Part shown: positions 42,928 to 51,026 of the stretch, piece after piece
How positions within the stretch are numbered: position 1 is the first letter of the stretch
How the letters are laid out: every line of letters begins with the position of its first letter
Origin: PALSA-505 sp035308365
GTDB taxonomy: Bacteria; Actinomycetota; Actinomycetes; Streptosporangiales; Streptosporangiaceae
NCBI GenBank assembly: GCA_035308365.1
Contig: DATGGU010000129.1
Span: 1 to 51,570 of the forward strand
Direction of reading: 5' to 3'
DNA length: 51,570 nt
Notes under the pieces: model-generated
What the model saw: the letters and a program-made list of their open reading frames with translations, nothing else
Told to the model about the DNA's origin: nothing
Databases searched by the model: none
Translations under genes and position numbers: made by a program

Positions 42928-43734
42928 TCAGGCATGCAGCCTCCTGCGGTATGTCCGCTGCCCGGCCAGCAGGCCCGCCACCGTGATCGCGAGCAAGTAG
43001 CCGACGTGCAGGAACGCGTCGCCAGCGGTCAGCGTGCCGAGGCTGATGCTCCGGCACAGCGCCACCCCGTGCCACAGCGGCGTGATGTATGCGACCGGGC
43101 GGATCCAGGCCGGGAGCTGGGTGACCGGGAAGAACGTACCGGAGAACAGGAACAGCGGGACCAGGACGAACCTGAACACCACGGAGAAGCCGCTGTCCTT
43201 GTTCTGGGTGATCGCCCAGGCCTCGATGGGCGCGGCGAAAGCCAGGCCGGTGAGGACGGCGGCGGGCACCGCCAGGATCACGGCCGGCGAGCGCGCCGCG
43301 CCGAAGACCGCCATCACGGCGAGGAACATGCCGCAGTTCATCAGCAACCGCATCGCGACGAAGAGCTGGTGCCCGTGGAAGATGTCACCCGGCCGCAGCG
43401 GTGAGGCGGCGGCCGCCTGGTAGGTGCGGTTCCACTTCACCGAGCCGAGCACCGGGTAGGTGCATTCGCCGATGCCGGTCTGCATGGCCTGGGCGGCCAG
43501 CAGCCCGGGCGCCAGGAACATCAGGTAGCTCACCCCGCCCAGGTGCCCGGTGCCGTGCTTGTCCACCAGCGTGCCGAGCCCGAGCCCCATCGCGCTCAGA
43601 TACAGCAGCGGGTTGAACAGGCTGGAGTAGATCGACCCCTTCCACGTCCTCCGGTAGTCGGTCAGCCACATCCGGAACTCGCGCCATGCCATCACAACGG
43701 GCCATGGCGACCGCAGCTGCGTGACAACAACCAT
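42928..43734 (-). CDS. ABC-2 type permease, first (NodJ-like)
   Basis: 268 residues, six membrane segments, with MFLAPGLLAAQAMQTG and FLFSGTFFPVTQLPAW. The ATG overlaps the ATPase stop (TGATG), so they are co-translated. The two permeases are distant paralogues (same fold, low identity), implying a heterodimeric channel. Confidence 0.9.
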   Translation of the reverse strand: MVVVTQLRSPWPVVMAWREFRMWLTDYRRTWKGSIYSSLFNPLLYLSAMGLGLGTLVDKHGTGHLGGVSYLMFLAPGLLAAQAMQTGIGECTYPVLGSVKWNRTYQAAAASPLRPGDIFHGHQLFVAMRLLMNCGMFLAVMAVFGAARSPAVILAVPAAVLTGLAFAAPIEAWAITQNKDSGFSVVFRFVLVPLFLFSGTFFPVTQLPAWIRPVAYITPLWHGVALCRSISLGTLTAGDAFLHVGYLLAITVAGLLAGQRTYRRRLHA

Positions 43735-44699
43735 CAGTCCTCCAGCCGCCGCCCGGTGAGCCGGAGGAACACATCTTCCAGCGTGCTTCGCCGCACCAGC
43801 GAGGTCACCGGGTCCAGGCCCAGGTCGTGCACGCTGACCAGGGCGTCGTCCCCATCCGTAATGTAGAGAAGGATTCGGTCGGCGAGCACTTCCATCCGCT
43901 CAGCCGGAACGGCGGCGAGTTTCTCCGCGGCCTGCTCGTGCGTGGACGGGTCGAACCGCAGTTCCAGCACCTCCGGCGTGGAATAGGTGCCGATGAGCTC
44001 GCGTGGCGAGCCCTCCGCCGCGATCTTGCCGTGGTCCATGACCACGAGGCGGTCGCAGAGCTGCTCGGCCTCGTCCATGTAGTGGGTGGTGAGGATCAGC
44101 GTCACGCCCTGCTGCTTCAGCCGGAACAGCCGGTCCCAGACCACGTGCCGAGCCTGCGGGTCGAGCCCGGTCGTCGGCTCGTCGAGCAGCAGGATGTCCG
44201 GTTCGTTGATCAGCGACCTGGCGATGGTGAGCCGCCGCTTCAGCCCGCCGGACAGCGGCTCGACGTGATCGGCCGCCCGGTCGGAGAGCTGCACGAAGTC
44301 GAGCAGCCGCTCGATCCTTTCCCTGATCACCTGCCTGGGCAGGCCGAAGTACCGCCCGTAGATCAGCAGGTTCTCCCGCACGGTCAGCTCGACGTCAAGC
44401 GTGTCTTCCTGTGGCACCACCCCGAGCCGGGCCCGGATCGCCGGCCCCCTGGTGACCGGATCCATGCCGAGAATGGTCAGCTCGCCCCCGCTCGGCGGCG
44501 AGACACAGCCCAGCATGCGCATGGTCGATGACTTGCCTGCGCCGTTCGGCCCAAGGAACCCGAACGCCTCGCCACGGCGGAGCTCGAAGTCGATACCATC
44601 GACCGCCGTGAAGTCCCCGAAGCGTTTGGTCAGGCCGCGAGCGCGGACGAGGATGTCTGACTCCGGCACGACGGCGACGCTACCGGCTGCGTCCGACAT
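43734..44699 (-). CDS. ABC transporter ATP-binding protein (NodI-like)
   Basis: 321 residues: Walker A GPNGAGKSS, signature LSGGLKRR, Walker B ILLLDEPT and switch His in TTHYMDEAEQ. The Q-loop is VVPQEDTL and the C-terminus is the roughly 90-residue extension usual in NodI/drug-exporter ATPases. With two permeases it forms an exporter, most likely of a lipid, glycolipid or antibiotic. It begins 42 bases after the GT51 gene. Confidence 0.92.
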   Translation of the reverse strand: MSDAAGSVAVVPESDILVRARGLTKRFGDFTAVDGIDFELRRGEAFGFLGPNGAGKSSTMRMLGCVSPPSGGELTILGMDPVTRGPAIRARLGVVPQEDTLDVELTVRENLLIYGRYFGLPRQVIRERIERLLDFVQLSDRAADHVEPLSGGLKRRLTIARSLINEPDILLLDEPTTGLDPQARHVVWDRLFRLKQQGVTLILTTHYMDEAEQLCDRLVVMDHGKIAAEGSPRELIGTYSTPEVLELRFDPSTHEQAAEKLAAVPAERMEVLADRILLYITDGDDALVSVHDLGLDPVTSLVRRSTLEDVFLRLTGRRLED

Positions 44700-44741
44700 T
44701 TCCGAACGAGTTTTGCGCGCCCAGCCTCTTGGCCTGCGGTA

Positions 44742-45749
44742 TCAGCCCTTCAGGCCGCCGCAGCCGGCCGACCCCGCCGGTGGCGGCATCCGCGACTGAC
44801 TGGTGGGCACCAGGTGCAGCGACTGAGCCAGCGCGGCATCGGCCTGCGCCTGGGTGAGCGTCCCGGTGGCGACCAGGCGGCTGAAGACGTGGGCCTCGCG
44901 CGCATGCGCCTGCGCCGGGTTGGTCAGTGGGTCATACACCGACGGCGCCTGCACGGCACCGGCCAGCAGCGCCGCCTGTGGCCAGGTCAGCTGGGCCGGC
45001 GGCACGCCGAAGTACCCGCAGCTCGCCGCGCCGAGGCCGTAGTAGTTCTGGCCGAAGTAGGCGATGCCGGCGTACATCTGCAGGATCTGCGTCTTGCTGT
45101 AGGTGAAGCTCAGCTTGACGGCGAGCGCGACCTGTTCGGCCTCGGCGGAGAAACTGGACTGCCCCGGGGTGTACAGCATCTTCGCGAGCTGCTGGGTGAT
45201 CGTGGCCCCGCCCTGCTCTGGGCCGGTGCCGGTCAGGTAGCCGACGATCACCCGGCCGGCCGCGATCGGGTCGATGCCAGGGTCTGAGTAGAACCGGTGG
45301 TCCTCGGTGGCGATCAGCGCCTCGCTGAACCTGCTGGGTACCGGCGGCCCGGGAAACGCGACGCCGTGTGCCCCGGCCTGGGCGCGGGCGAGCGCCCAGG
45401 CCTGACCGGCCGAGGGCGTCGCGATGAGCAGCATGCCGAAGCCGGCGGCGGCGGCCACGCCGAAGACGAAGAACATGGTCACCATGCGCCGGACCATCCT
45501 GCCGAGCCGCCGCCTGAGGCGGCGCGGGTAGCCAGGCGGCGCGTCATCGAATCCTGGAGGGATGTCCCGAGACCGCGGCGGGGGGTCATAAGAGCCGTCC
45601 TCGACGTCCCAGTTCCCGGGCAGGATGTCGTGTGACCTGCGCAGGAGGTCGTGGGGCAGGATCGGGCCCGGGACTGTGTCGCCGTCCCGGGCGCGGAACG
45701 TAGCCATCGCCGGGCCGGCCGGCTCCGCTGCCCGTCCCCGTCCCCACAT
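44742..45749 (-). CDS. Monofunctional GT51 peptidoglycan glycosyltransferase
   Basis: 335 residues: a disordered Asp/Pro-rich cytoplasmic part, one TM helix (about 88-112) and a GT51 domain with catalytic Glu in IATEDHRFYSDPG (Glu149), GGATITQQLAK, and YFGQNYYGLGAASCGYFG. It polymerises lipid II glycan strands at the membrane. There is no transpeptidase domain. The usual ILExYLN segment reads ILQMYAG, a divergent form. GGAGGGACAGGC precedes the ATG. Confidence 0.9.
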   Translation of the reverse strand: MWGRGRAAEPAGPAMATFRARDGDTVPGPILPHDLLRRSHDILPGNWDVEDGSYDPPPRSRDIPPGFDDAPPGYPRRLRRRLGRMVRRMVTMFFVFGVAAAAGFGMLLIATPSAGQAWALARAQAGAHGVAFPGPPVPSRFSEALIATEDHRFYSDPGIDPIAAGRVIVGYLTGTGPEQGGATITQQLAKMLYTPGQSSFSAEAEQVALAVKLSFTYSKTQILQMYAGIAYFGQNYYGLGAASCGYFGVPPAQLTWPQAALLAGAVQAPSVYDPLTNPAQAHAREAHVFSRLVATGTLTQAQADAALAQSLHLVPTSQSRMPPPAGSAGCGGLKG

Positions 45750-45900
45750 GCCTGTCCCTCCCTCCGGGGCCGGTATCTCGCGTCCGCTGCCCCGGCTGGC
45801 AAGAAGCCGCTAGGTTCCCTACTTCCCGTTGTCCACTATCTCCCGCCAAAGAAGAACGGGCTATCTGGAAAACGAACGATATATCCCCTGGAGTGCCAGG

Positions 45901-47601
45901 TCACACCGTAGGCGCGAGGTCGGTGCCTCCCTCGGCCATCTCCGCCAGGTCATTGGCGACCTTGGCGATCCGGGTCCCCGTATGGTGCCGGCGCGCCCCG
46001 GTCCCCCCTTGCTGCCAGGGACGCGGCCCATCCAGCGGCCGGTACTCGATCCCGGCCGCATCCAGCCGCCCCAGATGCGCGCCCACCCGGCCGCGCAGCG
46101 CCGGCCGGCCGCCATCGTGTGACTCCCAGCCCGCTGGGCCACCGTGCCAGGCCACCTCGGCGAGCGCACACGCCCGCGGGAAAACCATGTAGTCGAGCGC
46201 CCGCGAATCCGGGATGTATTCGGTCCACACCTGGAACTGGGTGCCGATCAGATGCCGTTGGGCGCTCTGCGGCAGATCCAGCGGGACAGGCCGGTGGCCC
46301 GCCACATCCTCGATGGTGATCGGGCCGCCGATGGCCAGCGGCTCGCTCTCGTCAGCGGACTGCGCATAATCGAAGTACGTCGGCATGACCGGCGAGGAAA
46401 TAACATCATGCCCCGCCAGCGCCGCCTTCCGCCCGATTTCCTGGCCGCGCCAAGCCATCACGAGCGTATCGTCGCGCAGCCTGGTCCCGGTCCCCGTGCT
46501 GGCGAACCCCTCGTCCCAGACCACGCTGCGGACCCCGAACGAATCGGCCAGCATGTCCGCGACCTGCCGGAGAAAATAAGCGTGCAACGCGTCATCGTCC
46601 GGCAGCCCCAGCTCCCGCCGGTACCCGGCCACCCGCGCACTGTCCCGCCAGTGATCCAGCACGCACTCATCCCCACCGATATGCACGATCTTCGCCGGGA
46701 TGGCGCCGAGCAGCTCCCCGAACAGTTCCTGGAGCACACCCACCGTCTCCGGCAGCGGCGCCACAATCTGCGACGTGATCCCCCAGAAGGTCGCGACCTC
46801 ATACTGCAACCCCGGGATCGGAGACAGCTCGGGCAACGCGGCCAGCAGCGCCGAGGCATGCCCCGGCACCTCGATCTCCGGCACAACCGTGACCATCCGC
46901 TGCGCGGCGTACGACGCTATTTCGGCGAGATCATCGAGCGTGTAGTACCCCCCGTGCGGCGTGCCATCATAAGTTCTCGGCCGCACCCGGGACGACCCGA
47001 CCTGGGTCTGCGGCCGATACGATCCGACCCGGTGCAAGGCCGGATGGCCAGGACTCTCGATCCGCCACCCCTGATCGTCGGTCAGGTGCAGATGCAGCCG
47101 GTTCAGCTTGTGCGCGGCCAGCATGTCGATGAACCTGAGGACGGTACCCTTCGGGAAGAAGTGCCTGGACACATCCAGGTGAGCGCCACGCCACCCGAGC
47201 ACAGGCGCATCCTCGATCTCCGCACACGGCAGCACCCACGCCTCCCCCGGCGCCGGCGCCGCACGGAACGCCGCATCCGGCAGCAACTGCCGGATAGTCT
47301 GCGCCGCGTAGAACGCCCCGGCCGGATCCGCAGCCGTAATCTTCACCCGATCCGGGGTTATGACCAGCCGGTACCCCTCAGCGGGGATCGTTGAGCCGGT
47401 GTCTACCAGGATCTCCGGACCCTGTTTCTGGTGGCCTACCGTCGGCCACGGCAGGGCCGCGAGTACGTGCGTGACCGCGTCTGCCTCTGGTTGCGCGCCG
47501 GCCGCGGCCACGATCGGGGCATCTCTGTGGATCATGAGATGGCCAGGCTGTGCGTGAACCTGCGCCGGATAGGGCAGAAGCGTGGCAAGCCGGTCTGGCA
47601 T
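45901..47601 (-). CDS. GH20 beta-N-acetylhexosaminidase (no export signal)
   Basis: 566 residues. An N-terminal alpha/beta domain (about 1-130) precedes the GH20 barrel, with HLHLTDDQGWR and the catalytic pair Asp311-Glu312 in VHIGGDECVLDHW. It releases terminal GlcNAc (or GalNAc) from chito-oligosaccharides or glycoconjugates. No signal peptide is visible, so it acts inside the cell on imported sugars, complementing the secreted GH18 enzyme. ATG 47601 has GGGGGAT upstream; the frame extends further without family similarity. Confidence 0.92.
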   Translation of the reverse strand: MPDRLATLLPYPAQVHAQPGHLMIHRDAPIVAAAGAQPEADAVTHVLAALPWPTVGHQKQGPEILVDTGSTIPAEGYRLVITPDRVKITAADPAGAFYAAQTIRQLLPDAAFRAAPAPGEAWVLPCAEIEDAPVLGWRGAHLDVSRHFFPKGTVLRFIDMLAAHKLNRLHLHLTDDQGWRIESPGHPALHRVGSYRPQTQVGSSRVRPRTYDGTPHGGYYTLDDLAEIASYAAQRMVTVVPEIEVPGHASALLAALPELSPIPGLQYEVATFWGITSQIVAPLPETVGVLQELFGELLGAIPAKIVHIGGDECVLDHWRDSARVAGYRRELGLPDDDALHAYFLRQVADMLADSFGVRSVVWDEGFASTGTGTRLRDDTLVMAWRGQEIGRKAALAGHDVISSPVMPTYFDYAQSADESEPLAIGGPITIEDVAGHRPVPLDLPQSAQRHLIGTQFQVWTEYIPDSRALDYMVFPRACALAEVAWHGGPAGWESHDGGRPALRGRVGAHLGRLDAAGIEYRPLDGPRPWQQGGTGARRHHTGTRIAKVANDLAEMAEGGTDLAPTV

Positions 47602-47730
47602 AGCTTGGTATCCCCCAGTCCGCCGCCGGCATGACACTCTGGGGGCCGGCAGCTATCGAGCGTCAGCGAACGTCCCGACGCTACGCTAAGGTAAGTACGC
47701 CTGCTCCGGCAGGCACGTGCCTACGGGCAC

Positions 47731-47804
<74 letters not shown>

Positions 47805-47824
47805 CGGGTTCGTCAGCTATGTTC

Positions 47825-47841
47825 GCCGATCTGCGATCGGC
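47825..47841 (+). terminator. Short hairpin after tRNA-Pro
   Basis: GCCGATC, loop TGC, GATCGGC is a perfect 7-bp stem 20 bases past the tRNA; it probably terminates or processes the tRNA transcript. Confidence 0.4.
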
Positions 47842-47931
47842 TTCGCCACAGGCCGCGGTCTTATCCCGGGGGGCCGAGCCCCGGACCCTACGGTTCGGGC
47901 TGGGATTGGTCACGCACAGCGTAGCCTCTGG

Positions 47932-48183
47932 TCAGCCGGTCCAGACCAGGTGAAAGACCCGGATCAGGCTCGCGTCCTGATCGGCGATGAACTCGATGAA
48001 CCCGAAGTCACCCAAATCGGCGACGCGCCTGCCCGGTACCGGCGGCGCAGGCGTGCTGAGCACTGGGTCGTACGGGTCATCGCAGATACGGGTCAGCGTC
48101 CGAACAAGCACGTCGAAGGCATCGAGCGGGAGGCCACGCATCTGGCGGAGGACCTCAGCCTCCAGCCACGGCCGCCAGCTCAC
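47932..48183 (-). CDS. RelE/ParE-like small protein, likely toxin
   Basis: 83 residues with a beta-rich end (DLGDFGFIEFIADQDASLIRVFHLVW) resembling RelE/ParE-like toxins of actinobacteria. Its start overlaps the stop of the DUF6247 gene (ATGA). The pairing order (antitoxin first) and size fit a type II toxin-antitoxin module. No catalytic residues can be assigned with confidence. Confidence 0.6.
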   Translation of the reverse strand: MSWRPWLEAEVLRQMRGLPLDAFDVLVRTLTRICDDPYDPVLSTPAPPVPGRRVADLGDFGFIEFIADQDASLIRVFHLVWTG

Positions 48184-48476
48184 AAAGCCGGACGGTACAG
48201 CCGAACCGCGTCCTCCAGCAGCATGCCGCCGCTGACCGGCCCGCGGGCGGCTTCCAGCGCCTCGGCGTAGCCCGGATCCTTGACCGCCTCAGCGTGATAT
48301 CGCCACCGCCGCAGCAGACGGTCCAGTTGCTTCCACCCAGCCGGGTCCCGGGCTCCCTCCACCGCCTCGCGGTATTGAGCCAGGAAGAACCCACACTCGT
48401 CGCCGGGCAGCTCGTCCAGAATCCGCTGCGGGTCGAGCGGGTCCCCGCCTACAGGATCGACCGGTTGCGCGCTCAT
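48180..48476 (-). CDS. DUF6247 family protein, likely antitoxin
   Basis: 98 residues of the DUF6247 pattern: DPQRILDELPGDECGFFLAQYREAVEGA followed by a helical middle with RDPAGWKQLDRLLRRW. Family members are found before RelE-like genes in actinomycetes, suggesting an antitoxin. It is followed directly by the toxin-like gene (4-base overlap). Both lie between the two copies of the tRNA-Pro segment. Confidence 0.65.
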   Translation of the reverse strand: MSAQPVDPVGGDPLDPQRILDELPGDECGFFLAQYREAVEGARDPAGWKQLDRLLRRWRYHAEAVKDPGYAEALEAARGPVSGGMLLEDAVRLYRPAL

Positions 48477-48768
48477 TCCCCCATGCTAGCCAGTGACCGT
48501 GCCGAGAACGGGGACTTCCTCACCCGGGTTCCTCCGTGCCTAGACGTCCGGCGGGACGTCCTGGACGTCCCGAGAAATGGCCTACCCGATGTCCCCGGTG
48601 CATGCGCATGGGAAGGCCCCTCCCGTCCTGAGGGAGCCACAGGAGCCAATCAAGGGAGCCAATGCCTTCCGACTCCCCCGGGCTCGCCGCGACTCATCTA
48701 GGACGTTGATGCAGGTGAGAGACTCTCCACCCGGCTCCTTCAGACCGGGTCAGACGCCAGACTCGTGC

Positions 48769-48794
48769 CTGGGGGTCAAGGGGTCGCCGGTTCA
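48769..48794 (+). repeat. 26-bp tRNA-Pro segment, copy 2, left part
   Basis: Identical to 47763-47788. It stops at the T-loop, where the IS110 element is inserted; the rest of the tRNA end reappears on the other side at 50668. Confidence 0.85.
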
Positions 48795-48799
48795 TGTAA

Positions 48800-49010
48800 G
48801 GAACTCCGGCGCTTGATCAGCGCAGGGGTTCCAGGGTTGCATGAGCATCCCCGGCTGGTCTGGTAGGTGGCGACGACTTAGGTTCTGAGGCTGGTGTTCT
48901 CGCCGGGCCTCGCGGATTTGATTGCCACTGCTGGCCTGGCCACGGATGACCCGCATGAGGGAAGTGGACCAGCCCGGATCGCCGGCCTGGTCCGGTTGCA
49001 GCGCATGAAT
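48800..49010 (+). ncRNA. Candidate IS110 bridge RNA
   Basis: The left non-coding end can be folded into the plan known for IS110 bridge RNAs. A 5' hairpin has GGAACTCC (48800-48807) paired with GGGGTTCC (48825-48832), plus an inner GCGCT/AGCGC. A basal stem 48853-48871 pairs with 48924-48941 and encloses an internal loop with GGTTC (48881-48885) on its 5' side, a GAGGC/GCCTC hairpin (48887-48911), and CGGATTTGA (48913-48921) on its 3' side. GGTTC equals the left target. CGGATTTGA is the reverse complement of the right target TCAAATCCG. A second unit has AGGGAA (48958-48963), equal to the element's right end, a long hairpin (48966-48993), and CATGA (49004-49008), complementary to TCATG at the left end. 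The fold was worked out by eye. Confidence 0.65.
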
Positions 49011-49116
49011 GGGAGCCGTTGCCGGGCTCCTGCACCTTGGGACCGTGGCCGATGGGTTGCTGCCTGCTGTGCCGCCGGAGCTGATGGGTCCTGGTGACGC
49101 AGATAAGAGGTGGCTA

Positions 49117-50541
49117 GTGGAGGAGCAGGACAGGCAGCCGGTGCCGCGGCGCCTGGTCGGGATTGACCTGGGTATCGCGTCGCGGCATTCGGTGCGGGTG
49201 CTGGAGGCTGACGGCACGGTGGTGTGCCGGGCGTCGTGCCTGCCGACGGTGGAATCACTCGCCGGGGTGGAGCGGGCTGCGCTTGCTGGCGCAGTGGAGG
49301 GGACCACGCTGGCGGTGGTCTTCGAGCCGGCTGGGCCGGCCTGGATGCCGATCGCGGTGTTCTTCGCCCGCCGCGGGCATGCTGTTTACCGGGTGTCTTC
49401 GGCCAAGGCTGCTGACGTGCGCCGGTTCTTGCGGCGGCACGCGAAGTCGAATGGGATCGACGCGGAGACGCTGGCCCGGTTGCCGCTGGCGGACCCGCGG
49501 GGGTTGCAGCAGCTCGAGCTGCCCGGCCCGGACGCGGCAGCGCTGGACCGGCGGGTCCGGGCCTGCGGGCGGCTCACCGAGGCGGCCAGCAAGCACAAAG
49601 TACGGATCAAGGACCTGGTCCGGCAGCTGATGCCGATGACACCGCTGACCGGCGACCTGGGCAAGGCCGACCTGGCGGTACTGGAACGCTACGCTGACCC
49701 GCGCTGCCTGCGGGCCGCCGGTGACGGTGAGCTGACCCGCCTGATCACCACGGTGTCCGGGCATCAGCAAGGACCGCAGCGGGCCGGTCAATGGCGGGCC
49801 GCCGCCGCTGCGGCCGTCGAGCTCTACGGCGACCACCCCGCTGTGCCCTATGACGAGCTGGCCGCCGAGGTGGCCACCGAGATCCGGCTGCTGCGCGCCA
49901 TCCAGGCGGAACTGGCGATCCACGCCGCGGCCCGCGAACAGCACTACCGTCAGGTCGATCCCGGGCAGCTCGCCCGGTCGCTGCCTGGCTTCGCCGAGAT
50001 CAGCGCCCCGGTCCTGGCCGCCGCGATGGGCCGCCCCGGCCGGTTCCGGGACAGGACCCGGTTCAAGTCCTACGCCGGGCTGGCCCCCCGCGCCAGCGAG
50101 ACCGGCGAGACCGACCGCAAAGGCCAGCCGATGAGCAAAGCCGGACCCTCCCAGCTGCGGTCAGCGTTCGTCCGCGCCGCTGATACCGCCCGCCGCCAGG
50201 ACCCGCAGCTCGCCCGGATCTACTACCTGCAGATGACCGAGCGCGGCGCCACCCACCTCAAGGCCTGCTGCGTCCTCGCCGAACGGGCCTGGACCGTGCT
50301 CAGCCGCGGCACGTCCTATGTGATCTGCGACAACAACGGCAACCCCGTCACCCCTGCCGAAGCCAAGCAGATCATCGCCGAACACTGGACCGTACCTGAG
50401 GAGATCCGCAAACGGCGGCGCAGCCGCAAGACAGCGGGGAAGGCCCCTCAGACAGCCCTTACCAGGCCGGACAAGCGAAGCGACCCTCCCCGCCCACGAT
50501 CGTCGCGGCCCCACCACAAGGCAGTCAACCCCGTCACCTGA
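49117..50541 (+). CDS. IS110-family transposase (DEDD recombinase)
   Basis: 474 residues. The N-terminal RuvC-like domain has GIDLGIASRH (first Asp), VFEPAG (Glu), and KSNGIDAETLARL, where Asn stands at the usual third acidic position and the final Asp is kept. The C-terminal domain contains ARSLPGFAEISAPVLAAAMGRPGRF, FKSYAGLAPRASETG and GQPMSKAGPSQLR, with the catalytic Ser of this family. GTG 49117 is taken as start because AGAGGTGG precedes it and the domain begins 12 codons later; an upstream ATG (49009) lies inside the bridge-RNA candidate. It catalyses RNA-guided recombination if the bridge RNA is real. Asn at the third position may be normal for this actinobacterial subgroup. Confidence 0.92.
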   Translation: MEEQDRQPVPRRLVGIDLGIASRHSVRVLEADGTVVCRASCLPTVESLAGVERAALAGAVEGTTLAVVFEPAGPAWMPIAVFFARRGHAVYRVSSAKAADVRRFLRRHAKSNGIDAETLARLPLADPRGLQQLELPGPDAAALDRRVRACGRLTEAASKHKVRIKDLVRQLMPMTPLTGDLGKADLAVLERYADPRCLRAAGDGELTRLITTVSGHQQGPQRAGQWRAAAAAAVELYGDHPAVPYDELAAEVATEIRLLRAIQAELAIHAAAREQHYRQVDPGQLARSLPGFAEISAPVLAAAMGRPGRFRDRTRFKSYAGLAPRASETGETDRKGQPMSKAGPSQLRSAFVRAADTARRQDPQLARIYYLQMTERGATHLKACCVLAERAWTVLSRGTSYVICDNNGNPVTPAEAKQIIAEHWTVPEEIRKRRRSRKTAGKAPQTALTRPDKRSDPPRPRSSRPHHKAVNPVT

Positions 50542-50558
50542 CCAGCCAGCCAGCACCA

Positions 50559-50584
50559 GCCTGCCGGCCACGCCGCCGGCAGGC
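50559..50584 (+). terminator. Terminator hairpin after the transposase gene
   Basis: GCCTGCCGGC and GCCGGCAGGC form a perfect 10-bp stem with a 6-base loop, 17 bases after the stop and inside the element's right end. Confidence 0.6.
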
Positions 50585-50667
50585 CTGCTGGCATGACCAG
50601 AACTCCGCACAACCAGCCGCCAGAAGATCTTTCAGCCGCGGCTTGACGTGGAAGCCCCCATAGGGAA

Positions 50668-50686
50668 TCAAATCCGGCGTCCCGAC
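50668..50686 (+). repeat. tRNA-Pro 3' end, copy 2, right part
   Basis: Matches the T-loop to discriminator of tRNA-Pro except for one missing C in the acceptor strand. Joined to 48769-48794 it rebuilds a 3'-tRNA copy that was split by the IS110 element. Confidence 0.8.
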
Positions 50687-51026
50687 AGGCGAAGCACCTG
50701 GTAGAACAGGTATTGTCGAACGTTCGAGATAGCGTTTATGGATCTTGGTCTCTCACCGAGTGGCCACCGAGTGACCACGACAAGCAGCGTGGACTCATCA
50801 CACGAGGTTGGGTCAAGTGCGCTACTTGTCGACGTCTAGGAACAGAGTCCCTAGACGTACCGGCTTTGCGCTGTAGTCCTCACGAATACGAAGGTTGAGC
50901 ACTTCGGGGTCTCGGCCGTCAGCGTCTCTCGGCTATCACGACGCTGGGCCAGGTACCTGCCCTCAGACCACGTGATGATGTAGGCGCTCCTCATCGTGTC
51001 AGTCATAACCACACAGGTCATTCCGG
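50687..51026. other. Non-coding stretch right of the IS element
   Basis: 340 bases without a supported gene. They are less GC-rich than the rest. ACGTCTAGG (50832-50840) and CCTAGACGT (50850-50858) form a perfect 9-bp inverted repeat. A TTG-initiated 61-codon frame (50713-50898) crosses it but has no binding site or recognisable similarity. Probably island debris. Confidence 0.5.

Larger units (their letters stand above)
48795..50667 (+). mobile_element. IS110-family insertion element in a tRNA-Pro fragment
   Basis: Limits are set by the interrupted tRNA copy: the left flank ends GGTTCA and the right flank resumes TCAAATCCGG, giving a TCA direct repeat at both ends. The 1873-bp element has about 320 non-coding bases on the left, one transposase gene and about 126 bases on the right. 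There are no terminal inverted repeats, as is usual for IS110. Confidence 0.85.

Noticed and set aside
48900..48906. TCGCCGG as left target guide of the bridge RNA
   Set aside because: It also matches the target, but it falls in the tip of the terminal hairpin; GGTTC on the 5' side of the internal loop fits the known architecture better.
50713..50898. 61-codon frame with a C-x2-C right of the IS element
   Set aside because: TTG start, no binding site, interrupted by a strong inverted repeat, and no recognisable similarity.
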